DNA of 64,000 nt from the NCBI GenBank assembly GCA_000621985.1, contig JHWW01000010.1:62001-126000 (forward strand), read 5' to 3'. The notes under the pieces are model-generated. The model had not been told where the DNA came from, did not search any database, and saw only the letters and a list, made by a program, of their open reading frames with translations. This DNA comes from Lachnospiraceae bacterium V9D3004 (GTDB lineage: Bacteria; Bacillota; Clostridia; Lachnospirales; Lachnospiraceae). The position numbers were made by a program, and so were the translations under genes. Shown in pieces: positions 17,018 to 25,000 of this stretch (its first letter is position 1; the number at the start of each line of letters is the position of its first letter).

Positions 17018-17174
17018 GCAATGAGAAGTACAAAAAACCAAGAGACACTTTATGACAAGCTTGCTTGTCGAAGAAGTGTCTCTTGGTTTTTTACACGGCG
17101 AATGCCGTGGGACAAGTGACGGATAGCGAGCTACTCGTAGCGAGCAGACGGCACTTGTATGCACTTCTCATTGC
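17018..17174. repeat. Composite palindromic element after tRNA-Leu
   Basis: An outer 12-bp inverted repeat, GCAATGAGAAGT (17018-17029) and ACTTCTCATTGC (17163-17174), encloses three stem-loops: a 19-bp terminator-like hairpin (17032-17092), CACGGC/GCCGTG with a GAAT loop (17094-17109), and an ACAAGTG/CACTTGT hairpin (17112-17158) holding GCTAC/GTAGC. The third contains GACGGAT...GTAGC...AGACGG, a core shared with the element at 24867-25000. It may be a dispersed palindromic repeat. Confidence 0.7.
17032..17092. terminator. Bidirectional terminator of tRNA-Leu and the GH13 gene
   Basis: A 19-bp arm (17032-17050, starting AAAAAACCAAGAGAC) pairs with 17074-17092 ending GGTTTTTT; an inner GACAAGC/GCTTGTC stem extends the hairpin. 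The A-tract and T-tract flank both sides, so it can end transcription in both directions. Confidence 0.88.
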
Positions 17175-17178
17175 GTGT

Positions 17179-19272
17179 TTACATCACCATATTCTTGATC
17201 ACAACCGCAGAATACGGATATAATACAATATTTATGAATCCCTGACTGACCGGATATGTCTGTGCATTCAGAGAATAACCGTTCTCTGTTGAAGTGATCA
17301 GAGAAACCATTGTTGTCTCATAATCCATTATCTCAATCTGCCATACGGGAACCGATATCTCTCTTATTGAACCGCCGCTGTTTACGGCAACAACGAACTT
17401 GTCGGTATCATCGAATCTGCCGTAGCATATCGTCTCTTCTTCCTGATTAAGGAATATGATCGAACCTGTCTTAAGCGCTTCATAATCTTTATGAATACGT
17501 ATCATCTCACGATGGAACTGAAGCATCATCATATCTTCATGCCCCCATGGGAATGTACGCCTGTTATCGGGATCCGTCCATCCGCACACGCCGGCCTCAT
17601 CACCGTAATACAGAGTAGGTGCACCCGGCCATGTCATCTGCACAATGACTGCCGCACGCATAAGTGACGGCATAATACCCTGATTTGCTTCAAACGGTCC
17701 GGATGAATTGGTACGTCCCACTTTACGGTTGGTTCTTGTTAAGAATCTTGAATGATCATGATTTGACAGTTCGTTCATGGCCACAAGAAGCGATGGCGTT
17801 GTCATATGAATCATATTCTCCCTCATCGCACCGAAAAATGCCCACGAATTGCCTCGAAGATCATCCCTGTATTCGTCGCTGTGCTTCTCCATTCCCGTAA
17901 GGAACCATGACAACGGCTCCATGAAAGCATCATAATTCATTATACTGTCCCATTCGTCGCCGCTGAGCCACGACTCAGGATTACCGTAATGCTCCGCAAG
18001 AATAAGCGCTTCGGGATTGGTTTCCTTGACACTCTTTCTGAAATCTTTCCAGAACTTGTGATTAAAATTCTCGCTTCTTCCCAGATCGGCCGCAACATCA
18101 AGTCTCCAGCCGTCTGCATTATAAGGATTTCCTACCCATTTTTTTGCAATACTCATTATATAACTGTACAACTTTTCGGAACCTTCATAATTAAGCTTCG
18201 GAAGCGTGTCATGTCCCCACCATCCGTCATAGCTTCTGTTGTCCGGCCATGCATTCTCATCGTTGAATTTGAAAAATGTTCTGTAAGGGCTGTCTGCATC
18301 CACGAATGCACCTTTTTCATAGCCCTCACTGCCTTCATATATCTTCTCGGCATCAAGCCATTTATTAAATGAACCGCAATGATTAAATACGCCGTCAAGT
18401 ATAACCTTTATTCCGCGCTTGTGCGCTTCTTCCACCAGCTTTGCAAATAACTCGTTACCTGCCTCAAGATTACGCTTATCCGTCACTCTTGTCTTGAAAC
18501 GTACAGAAGGCGCCTTATCCTTATCGTCTACAATGATCCTTCCAAAATGAGGATCTATATAATCATAATCCTGAATATCATATTTGTGGCTGGAAGGTGA
18601 TACGAACAACGGATTAAAATATATCGCATCTATTCCTAATTTCTTCAGATAATCAAGCTTGGATATAACACCGTCGAGGTCACCGCCGTAGAATTCACCT
18701 ACGTCCATTGCCGCAGGATACTGATTCCAGTCTTTGACTTTTGTCACCGGTTCGTTAATATAGACATATTCTCCGTCAAGAACATCATTATCGTGGTTTC
18801 CGTTGCAGAATCTGTCCACGAATATCTGATACATAACGGCTCCCTTGGCCCACTTCGGAGTCTTGAATCCCGGAATGATCTTAAAATCCGCATATTCCTC
18901 CCTGTGTGCAAGGACGCCTTTTCTGTTGTAGTATATTACGTAGAGTCCGCTGTATATCTCAAAGTAATAACGGACCGGATCATTGCCCACTGTGATCGTT
19001 GCTTCATATATATCAAATAATCTGTTATATTCAACAAAACTCATTTCGTACTTGACACCGTTGGCAACAAGATATATCGCTTTAACATTGGCACGCGATG
19101 TACGGCATCTTATCGTAACTTTGTCGCCCGGTTCCGGTTCTTCGGGATTCCTGTATCTGATACTGCCATCACTGAACACGGCATTGGCAATAAACGGAGA
19201 TGACTTATAGTCTGTATATAATTGAAGTTTTTTAGAATAACTGAGCTGGTTCCAGTTTATTTTAATTTCCAT
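17179..19272 (-). CDS. GH13 alpha-glucan hydrolase, neopullulanase/cyclomaltodextrinase-like (cytoplasmic)
   Basis: Hydrolyses alpha-1,4 (and possibly alpha-1,6) bonds in maltodextrins. The 697-residue protein lacks a signal peptide. An N-terminal beta-sandwich (about residues 25-130, CBM34-like) precedes the TIM barrel. Conserved blocks: ILDGVFNHCG (291-300), GWRLDVAAD with nucleophile Asp392, LILAEHYG with acid/base Glu427, and ELSNHDHSR with Asp506. The order of an N-terminal sandwich plus barrel matches the neopullulanase/maltogenic amylase group. An AAGGAGA site lies about 16 bases before the ATG, next to a strong stem-loop in the leader. It likely mobilises maltodextrins or glycogen together with the glg genes elsewhere in the window (inference). 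Confidence 0.9.
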   Translation of the reverse strand: MEIKINWNQLSYSKKLQLYTDYKSSPFIANAVFSDGSIRYRNPEEPEPGDKVTIRCRTSRANVKAIYLVANGVKYEMSFVEYNRLFDIYEATITVGNDPVRYYFEIYSGLYVIYYNRKGVLAHREEYADFKIIPGFKTPKWAKGAVMYQIFVDRFCNGNHDNDVLDGEYVYINEPVTKVKDWNQYPAAMDVGEFYGGDLDGVISKLDYLKKLGIDAIYFNPLFVSPSSHKYDIQDYDYIDPHFGRIIVDDKDKAPSVRFKTRVTDKRNLEAGNELFAKLVEEAHKRGIKVILDGVFNHCGSFNKWLDAEKIYEGSEGYEKGAFVDADSPYRTFFKFNDENAWPDNRSYDGWWGHDTLPKLNYEGSEKLYSYIMSIAKKWVGNPYNADGWRLDVAADLGRSENFNHKFWKDFRKSVKETNPEALILAEHYGNPESWLSGDEWDSIMNYDAFMEPLSWFLTGMEKHSDEYRDDLRGNSWAFFGAMRENMIHMTTPSLLVAMNELSNHDHSRFLTRTNRKVGRTNSSGPFEANQGIMPSLMRAAVIVQMTWPGAPTLYYGDEAGVCGWTDPDNRRTFPWGHEDMMMLQFHREMIRIHKDYEALKTGSIIFLNQEEETICYGRFDDTDKFVVAVNSGGSIREISVPVWQIEIMDYETTMVSLITSTENGYSLNAQTYPVSQGFINIVLYPYSAVVIKNMVM

Positions 19273-19293
19273 ACTTTATACCTTATCTCCTTC

Positions 19294-19396
19294 CCGGCAA
19301 ATGTCTGCCCATGCAAGCGTGACAATTGCTTGCCGGGCCCATGTTCTGCAAAAAAGTAAAACAGAACAGATATATGGGGGTATCTGTCCTGTTTTG
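19294..19396 (-). promoter_or_regulatory. Structured leader of the GH13 gene: terminator-like hairpin plus stem at the ribosome site
   Basis: On the minus strand a hairpin with 7-bp arms on either side of one mismatch (about 19356-19396, AAAACAG/CTGTTTT and ACAGATA/TATCTGT) is followed by ACTTTTTTG, like an intrinsic terminator. Next comes an 8-bp stem (arms 19330-19337 and 19294-19301, CCCGGCAA/TTGCCGGG) whose 3' arm abuts the AAGGAGA ribosome site. The first could simply end ftsH transcription; together they also look like an attenuator and ribosome-site control. The rest of the 391-base spacer (19397-19663) is AT-rich and shows only a possible minus-strand extended -10 (TGATATACT, hexamer 19465-19470). 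Confidence 0.5.
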
Positions 19397-19663
19397 GAGA
19401 AGGTATTTTTGTTACTTATGGGGTGTAGCAAAAACTATATAATGTATTGGGGTTTACAAGACAGAGTATATCACCCATTTTAATTTCAGTGTGCACAAAC
19501 TTTTATTTTTTTTGCAGTTTTCTTTGTCATTTTTAACTATCGTTTTTGTGCGTTTTGACAAATTCGTGCATGAATCATGTTTTTTCTAACGGTTTTATTG
19601 TCTATTATGCACAAAGCCATCATTACATCAGCATATGAGCATCCGAATTATTGTACATATTCA

Positions 19664-21499
19664 TCAATCAAACAATGCTTCAAATTCTTCTCTCGTAATG
19701 CGTTCCTTCTCAAGCAGCAGATTTGCACAACTCTCAAGTACAGACATATTCTCCTTAAGAAGTCCTGTTGCTTTCTCATAACATTCGTCAATTATTTTCT
19801 TGACTTCCGCATCTATAGTTGTGGCTGTGCTCTCACTGTATGATCTTGTATGCCCAAAATCTCTTCCTATGAATACTTCATCATCTTCACCGTAATTGAG
19901 CATTCCGATCGCATCAGAAAATCCGTACTTCGTAACCATATCTCTTGCAATACCGGTTGCCTGTCTGATATCCTGTGAAGCACCGGTTGTAATATCTTTG
20001 AATACAAGTTGTTCCGCAATCCTTCCTCCGAGAGATACGATGATATTCTGAAGCATCTTTCCACGGGTGTTGAACATCTCATCTCTTTCAGGTATAGGCA
20101 TTGTGTATCCTGCCGCACCGAGTCCGGTCGGAATAATGGATACTGTATGTACTGGTCCCACATCCGGAAGCAGATGGAACAATAACGCATGTCCCGCTTC
20201 ATGATAGGCAGTGATCTTCTTATCTTCATCGGATACGATCTTACTCTTCTTCTCAGGTCCGATCCCGACTTTGATCAATGCACCCGTGATATCTTTCTGG
20301 CTGATATAACCCGCATTACATTTTGCGGCATTGATCGCAGCTTCGTTCAACAGGTTTTCAAGGTCGGCACCTGTCATTCCGGCCGTTGATTTTGCTATGA
20401 CTCCCAGATCAACATCATCACTGAGAGGTTTATTTGCCGCATGTACTTTTAGGATCTCTTCTCTTCCCCTTATATCGGGCCTTCCCACTTCAACTCTGCG
20501 ATCAAATCTTCCCGGTCTCAGAATTGCCGGATCGAGAATGTCTACCCTGTTGGTAGCCGCCATAACGATTATTCCTTCATTTTCTCCAAATCCGTCCATC
20601 TCGACAAGCATCTGGTTAAGTGTCTGTTCTCTCTCATCATGTCCGCCGCCGAGTCCGCTTCCTCTTCTTCTGGCAACTGCATCTATCTCGTCAATGAATA
20701 CGATGCAGGGCGAGTTCTTCTTTGCATCAAGGAACAGATCTCTTACTCTCGATGCGCCGACACCGACAAACATCTCTACGAAATCAGAACCCGATATGCT
20801 GAAAAACGGTACTCCGGCCTCGCCTGCAACTGCTTTTGCAAGAAGGGTTTTTCCTGTACCCGGGGGACCTACCATAAGTATTCCTTTTGGTATTCTTGCG
20901 CCAAGTTCCGTATATTTTCTGGGACTCTTAAGGAAATCCACAACTTCCTCAAGCTGTTCTTTTTCTTCAATAAGTCCGGCAACATCTTTGAACTTCTTGC
21001 TCTTCTCATCGGGTCTGGTCATCCTTGCCCTGCTTTTTCCGAAATTCATAACCTTGCTGTTACCGCCGCCGCTGTTTTGTGAATTGAGCAGCGTGAACAG
21101 GAATATTATCATGATGAATCCAAGCACGTACGGCATTATCGTGATCCACCACGGTGTCTGTTTGATCGGATTGGTAGTATATGTGAACATGCTTCCGTAT
21201 TTTTCATCGGAAGCCAGTTCGTTAAGCTGCCTTTCGATCTCTCCCACATCGGTACAATTGAATTCGACCGATCTGGTACTCTTGGCTTTAAATGTTACGG
21301 CAACCTCTCCTGACGGAGTCTGCTGCTCCTGTGATATCTCAACCTTATCAACCTTACCGTCTTTGATGTCATTGATCAGGTTGGTCGCATTATACTGTGT
21401 AGTGTTGCTTTCATATAAAAATGTTGACAGATACAGGGAAAGAGCCAACACGATAAGTAATATCAGAAAAAAGCCGTTTCCCCTAAATTGTTTTCTCAA
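19664..21499 (-). CDS. ftsH: ATP-dependent zinc metalloprotease FtsH
   Basis: Membrane-bound AAA+ protease that degrades misfolded membrane proteins and regulators. The 611-residue protein has two membrane helices (about 9-29 and 117-139) flanking an external domain, then Walker A GPPGTGKT (211-218), Walker B IVFIDEID (Asp270/Glu271), the second-region-of-homology [21 protein letters not shown], and the zinc site HEAGH (433-437). The C-terminus is short. It follows hpt by 21 bases and closes the tilS-hpt-ftsH order conserved in Bacillota. Confidence 0.97.
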   Translation of the reverse strand: MRKQFRGNGFFLILLIVLALSLYLSTFLYESNTTQYNATNLINDIKDGKVDKVEISQEQQTPSGEVAVTFKAKSTRSVEFNCTDVGEIERQLNELASDEKYGSMFTYTTNPIKQTPWWITIMPYVLGFIMIIFLFTLLNSQNSGGGNSKVMNFGKSRARMTRPDEKSKKFKDVAGLIEEKEQLEEVVDFLKSPRKYTELGARIPKGILMVGPPGTGKTLLAKAVAGEAGVPFFSISGSDFVEMFVGVGASRVRDLFLDAKKNSPCIVFIDEIDAVARRRGSGLGGGHDEREQTLNQMLVEMDGFGENEGIIVMAATNRVDILDPAILRPGRFDRRVEVGRPDIRGREEILKVHAANKPLSDDVDLGVIAKSTAGMTGADLENLLNEAAINAAKCNAGYISQKDITGALIKVGIGPEKKSKIVSDEDKKITAYHEAGHALLFHLLPDVGPVHTVSIIPTGLGAAGYTMPIPERDEMFNTRGKMLQNIIVSLGGRIAEQLVFKDITTGASQDIRQATGIARDMVTKYGFSDAIGMLNYGEDDEVFIGRDFGHTRSYSESTATTIDAEVKKIIDECYEKATGLLKENMSVLESCANLLLEKERITREEFEALFD

Positions 21500-21520
21500 T
21501 TGATTGCCTCCTGTGATCTC

Positions 21521-22048
21521 TTATTCTTCAAATCGTACAATTCCTATATATGGCAAGTTGCGGTACTTCTGTGCATAATCAAGACCGAATCCCACAACAA
21601 ACTCATCCTCTATCTCAAAACCGTTATAATCCACATCTACCGGAAATTCCCTTCTTGCAGGCTTGTCAAGCAGTGTACAGACCTTAAGACTTGCCGGATT
21701 GCTGACACTTAATATCGATATGAGTCTGCAAAGCGTTCTTCCTGAATCAAGTATATCTTCAATTATGAGAACATCTTTATCTTTGATGGATGAATCAAGA
21801 TCTTTGATGATCTTAACGCTTCCCGATGTTGTTGTTCCGTCACCGTAACTTGACACCTGCATAAAATCAAGGATTACAGGTGTTGCAAGCTTCTTTGCAA
21901 GCTCGCAGGCAAAGAAAACGCTTCCCTTCAATATGCATATCATGTATATTTCCTTACCCTGATAATCTCTGTCGATCTCCTTTGCAAGCTCACCGATACG
22001 ATTCATTAGTTCTTCTTCAGGTATCATTACCTCAATCTTCTCTGACAT
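21521..22048 (-). CDS. hpt: Hypoxanthine phosphoribosyltransferase
   Basis: Salvages hypoxanthine (and usually guanine) with PRPP to give IMP/GMP. The 175-residue protein contains YMICILKGSVFFACELA near the N-terminus, the flexible loop MQVSSYGDGTTTSGSVKI and the PRPP-binding motif VLIIEDILDSGRTL. The ATG at 22048 has an AGGAGA site; a longer frame starting nine codons upstream lies deeper in tilS. It overlaps the end of tilS by 17 bases, indicating coupling. Confidence 0.95.
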   Translation of the reverse strand: MSEKIEVMIPEEELMNRIGELAKEIDRDYQGKEIYMICILKGSVFFACELAKKLATPVILDFMQVSSYGDGTTTSGSVKIIKDLDSSIKDKDVLIIEDILDSGRTLCRLISILSVSNPASLKVCTLLDKPARREFPVDVDYNGFEIEDEFVVGFGLDYAQKYRNLPYIGIVRFEE

Positions 22049-23546
22049 AAGCGCATCTCCTATCACAATCCACATTAATCTGCAGCACCTTCGTTGTAGC
22101 TTCGCTTACGTAGTAACCCATGCTGCTTCTTCCGCCGATGATCCACAATACATGATCTCCGTCAGCAATGACATATATACTGTCTCTGTACCTTCTCGGG
22201 ATCTTATTATCGATCACATATCTTGACAGCTTCTTTTTGTTGTCTTTACTGATGTATATATAATCATCCGGCCTATATTTTCGCAACACCAATTTGGTAT
22301 TAATTTTACCATAATCAAACCATTTAGTACAGTTATTTTTTGGAACCTCGTCGTGGCTGACATTATTTTCCAGTAGCGTGCAGGTCAACACCGGACCGTT
22401 ACAGTATTTTTTTTCATCAGGCAGATATACCCCTGTATCAGGAATTAATTCCATTCCTTCTTTTGCAGGAGAAATGATCATAACATATTCATTATCGTCA
22501 TCTGTCTTCCCACTATCCTTCGTTATTCGTAGATTGCCGTATTCAATCTCTGCAGTAAGCCCGTAAGGAAGACTTACACTCTTGCCGGTTCCTCCTTTGC
22601 ATAATTCATAGATCATGTCAATATGTCTCTGTTCAATATCCTTCATACTGCGCGACAATTCGCCTATCATTCTTCTGATGATCTCCGATGCCGCGATCTT
22701 TTGAATTGTACATATACAATCGGTGCTTATACTGAGTGTGCAGGTCTCATCCGTCTCATCCGATTCTCTTATCCAGTCTGAACGATAGGCTGTATCAGTC
22801 AGACCCAAGGCACAAACTACATTCTTCTCATAGTATTCCCTTATACTGTTATCATACCATTCATATATATCGGCAAGCTGTTCCGATAATGCTCCTATAT
22901 GCTGTACGGTCTTACCGTTGATCTTCAAAAGCTCCGGAATTATTATATTCCTTATCCGATTCCTGTCATAATCACTGTCTGAATTGGTGCTGTCCTCTCT
23001 ATAGTCCTGGTTTATCATTTTCAGATATTGTATTATCTCATCCTTGGTGGCACATAAAAGCGGCCTTATTATCCTGTCTCTCGAATGTGGTATTCCCATC
23101 ATTCCTTTTATGCCGGTCCCCCTGCACATACGAAACAGTACGGTTTCCGCCTGATCGTTCAAATGATGTGCAACAGCGATCTTATCCGCCGAACGACGAA
23201 AAAGCTCATCTTCAAATTCACGGTATCTTATGATCCTTCCTGCCTCTTCCTCGGTCATCTTCATTGATACGGCAAGTTCGGGGATATTATGTATAGCAAG
23301 CCTTATAGGAACATCATATTCCTTCGCAAGTTCGCTGCAGAACAATGCGTCTTCGTTTGCTTCTTCTCCCCTTATTCCATGATTGATATGAACCGCATAC
23401 AAAGTGAGCCCGTATATTTCCTTAAGGCGTAACAAAATCCTGAAAAGACATACGGAATCGGCCCCTCCGGATAATCCGATCACTATACTGTCACCATATT
23501 CTATCATTTTTTTCTCTTCAATGTATCTGCATATTTTTTCGAACAT
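22032..23546 (-). CDS. tilS: tRNA(Ile)-lysidine synthetase
   Basis: Converts the wobble cytidine of the CAU-anticodon isoleucine tRNA to lysidine so that it reads AUA; essential in bacteria. The 504-residue protein carries the PP-loop SGGADS (26-31), VHINHGIRGEEANEDA and AHHLNDQAETVLFR in the catalytic domain, then the linker and C-terminal domains including RKYRPDDYIYI and the final KKLSRYVIDNKIPRRYRDSIYVI block. GGAGAAGAG precedes the ATG at 23546; 26 upstream codons are open but unsupported. It lies in the usual cluster with hpt and ftsH. Confidence 0.93.
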   Translation of the reverse strand: MFEKICRYIEEKKMIEYGDSIVIGLSGGADSVCLFRILLRLKEIYGLTLYAVHINHGIRGEEANEDALFCSELAKEYDVPIRLAIHNIPELAVSMKMTEEEAGRIIRYREFEDELFRRSADKIAVAHHLNDQAETVLFRMCRGTGIKGMMGIPHSRDRIIRPLLCATKDEIIQYLKMINQDYREDSTNSDSDYDRNRIRNIIIPELLKINGKTVQHIGALSEQLADIYEWYDNSIREYYEKNVVCALGLTDTAYRSDWIRESDETDETCTLSISTDCICTIQKIAASEIIRRMIGELSRSMKDIEQRHIDMIYELCKGGTGKSVSLPYGLTAEIEYGNLRITKDSGKTDDDNEYVMIISPAKEGMELIPDTGVYLPDEKKYCNGPVLTCTLLENNVSHDEVPKNNCTKWFDYGKINTKLVLRKYRPDDYIYISKDNKKKLSRYVIDNKIPRRYRDSIYVIADGDHVLWIIGGRSSMGYYVSEATTKVLQINVDCDRRCAYVRED

Positions 23547-23695
23547 ATCTCTTCTCCGTAAACAACAAAACCGGCTAAACAACGATATTCTGTCTGCAGT
23601 ATATCGGCTGTCTATGCCGGTCATATATTCATTTTATTATTAACTGTCATGTCCCTTTCGGATCAGTCTTCCGCCTGACCAACCTCATTCCCCGG

Positions 23696-24007
23696 TCAGT
23701 CTTCTTCCGGTTCAAACACAACATCTCCGGGATATACAAGTCCAAGCTTTTCTCTTGCTATCCTTTCAACATTCTCATCGGACTTAACATATTTTTTGTA
23801 AGCATCTATATTCTTCTGCTCTTCTTCATATTTGCCAAGCTGCTGTTCGTATTTTACTTTCTGCTCATGAAGTTCCGCATTCTTGGCTTCAAGATTGATC
23901 TTATTATATGTGATCACAACAAATAACACCAGTACCGTAGCTATAACTACCATCAGCCCTGATTTGCTTTTTCTCTTTCTACTGTTGTTTTTCTTCATTA
24001 AATCCAT
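23696..24007 (-). CDS. divIC: Septum formation initiator family protein (DivIC/FtsB-like)
   Basis: A small bitopic division protein of 103 residues: a basic cytoplasmic end (KKNNSRKRKSKS), one membrane helix (about residues 17-35) and an external coiled coil (about 40-75), ending with the conserved EKLGLVYPGDVVF-type motif. DivIC/FtsB bridges division proteins at the septum. It lies where divIC lies in Bacillus (rqcP ... divIC ... tilS). The ATG at 24007 follows AGGTGAG; Met4 of this frame is an alternative start. Confidence 0.88.
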   Translation of the reverse strand: MDLMKKNNSRKRKSKSGLMVVIATVLVLFVVITYNKINLEAKNAELHEQKVKYEQQLGKYEEEQKNIDAYKKYVKSDENVERIAREKLGLVYPGDVVFEPEED

Positions 24008-24130
24008 ATAACTCACCTGTTTTTATTTGTAGCGCCTCTATGCATTTTACAAAAGTGCATAGTAACAGATATATTCATTCTACACCAATCGAATGCTTTT
24101 TTCAAGTGTTTTTTACAGTATTTTCTAGTT

Positions 24131-24370
24131 TCACAAATATTTAAACAACTCTTTTGCTTCATCCTTGTTATAGGTCTCCTGAACACTGAGAACTTCGACC
24201 TTAACGTTTTTATTGCCGAAGCTTATGTCAATTATATCTCCGACCTTAACATTGGCTGATGCCCTTGCAACTTTGTCGTTGATCATAACCCTTCCCGCAT
24301 CGCATGCCTCATTGGCAACTGTTCTTCTTTTGATAAGGCGGGATACCTTAAGATATTTATCCAGTCTCAT
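24131..24370 (-). CDS. rqcP: RNA-binding S4 domain protein RqcP
   Basis: A 79-residue stand-alone S4 domain: MRLDKYLKVSRLIKRRTVANEACDAGRVMINDKVA, the nucleic-acid binding hairpin, followed by a short beta strand region. RqcP (formerly YabO) assists poly-alanine tailing of stalled nascent chains on the large ribosomal subunit. Its place after hup matches the Bacillus order hup-yabO. In spore formers yabP and yabQ come between this gene and divIC; here only a 123-base spacer exists. Confidence 0.92.
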   Translation of the reverse strand: MRLDKYLKVSRLIKRRTVANEACDAGRVMINDKVARASANVKVGDIIDISFGNKNVKVEVLSVQETYNKDEAKELFKYL

Positions 24371-24402
24371 TTAAATCACCATATTCCTTTTTAAACAAAA
24401 TC

Positions 24403-24424
24403 GGGAACTGCAACTGCAGTTCCC
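24403..24424 (-). terminator. Terminator after the HU gene
   Basis: GGGAACTGC (24403-24411) and GCAGTTCCC (24416-24424) form a perfect 9-bp stem with a 4-base loop. On the minus strand GATTTTGTTT follows. It separates abundant HU mRNA from the rqcP-divIC-tilS transcript, which may arise by readthrough. Confidence 0.8.
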
Positions 24425-24460
24425 AAATATCATCATTATCTGATATGTTATTGCTCTTAA

Positions 24461-24736
24461 TTACTTGTTAACAGCATCCTTTAACGGCTTGCCTGCCTTG
24501 AACTTAGGAGCCTTGGAAGCTGCAATCTTCATTGGCTTGCCTGTAAGCGGATTCCTTCCTTCTCTTGCTGCTCTCTCTGATACTTCGAATGTACCAAATC
24601 CAACAAGCTGGATCTTCTCACCCTTCTTTAACTCATCAGTAACAACTTCTACAAAAGCCTTAAGAGCTTTTTCAGCATCTTTCTTTGATAATTCTGTTTT
24701 TGCTGCAATTGCATCTACTAACTCTGTCTTGTTCAT
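24461..24736 (-). CDS. hup: DNA-binding protein HU
   Basis: Abundant nucleoid protein of 91 residues that bends DNA as a homodimer. It starts [25 protein letters not shown], carries the signature [21 protein letters not shown] on the beta arm and ends with the usual Lys-rich stretch. It has a near-consensus promoter (24806-24834), a GAGGAGG site and its own terminator, consistent with strong separate expression. Confidence 0.96.
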   Translation of the reverse strand: MNKTELVDAIAAKTELSKKDAEKALKAFVEVVTDELKKGEKIQLVGFGTFEVSERAAREGRNPLTGKPMKIAASKAPKFKAGKPLKDAVNK

Positions 24737-24805
24737 GAAACAATTCCTCCTCGATTATGAAAAAAAATATTCGCATCACTAAATCTTTAATAATGCTATA
24801 CATTA

Positions 24806-24834
24806 TTTATACCTATAAAATAAGCATTTGTCAA
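24806..24834 (-). promoter_or_regulatory. Promoter of the HU gene
   Basis: Minus strand: TTGACA (24829-24834), 17-base spacer, TATAAA (24806-24811), about 70 bases upstream of the ATG. Confidence 0.85.
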
Positions 24835-24866
24835 GCTATTTTCCAAATTTTGCTCCCAATGTTAAT

Positions 24867-25000
24867 GTGAAGCAGTAACCGCCCCGCAGCCACAGCCGTA
24901 AGCAACGGGTGATCTGTCTTAAATTAGACTGAGCACCATTTGCGACGGATGCGTAGCAGACGGGCTGTGGCCTGCGGGGCTGTGAACACACTGGATTCAC
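24867..25000. repeat. Composite palindromic element overlapping the stop of the first giant gene
   Basis: A 17-bp stem with one bulge (GCCCCGCAGCCACAGCC at 24881-24897 with 24963-24980) is enclosed by GTGAA/TTCAC and CAGT/ACTG pairs and encloses a GGTG...GTCT/AGAC...CACC hairpin (24908-24938). It contains GACGGATGCGTAGCAGACGG (24944-24963), the core shared with 17118-17151. The giant gene's stop codon (24997-24999) lies in the right outer arm. It probably also terminates that transcript. Confidence 0.68.

Noticed and set aside
16929-17174. Integrated element at the tRNA-Leu gene
   Set aside because: No integrase, no direct repeat of the tRNA 3' end within the window, and housekeeping genes on both sides.
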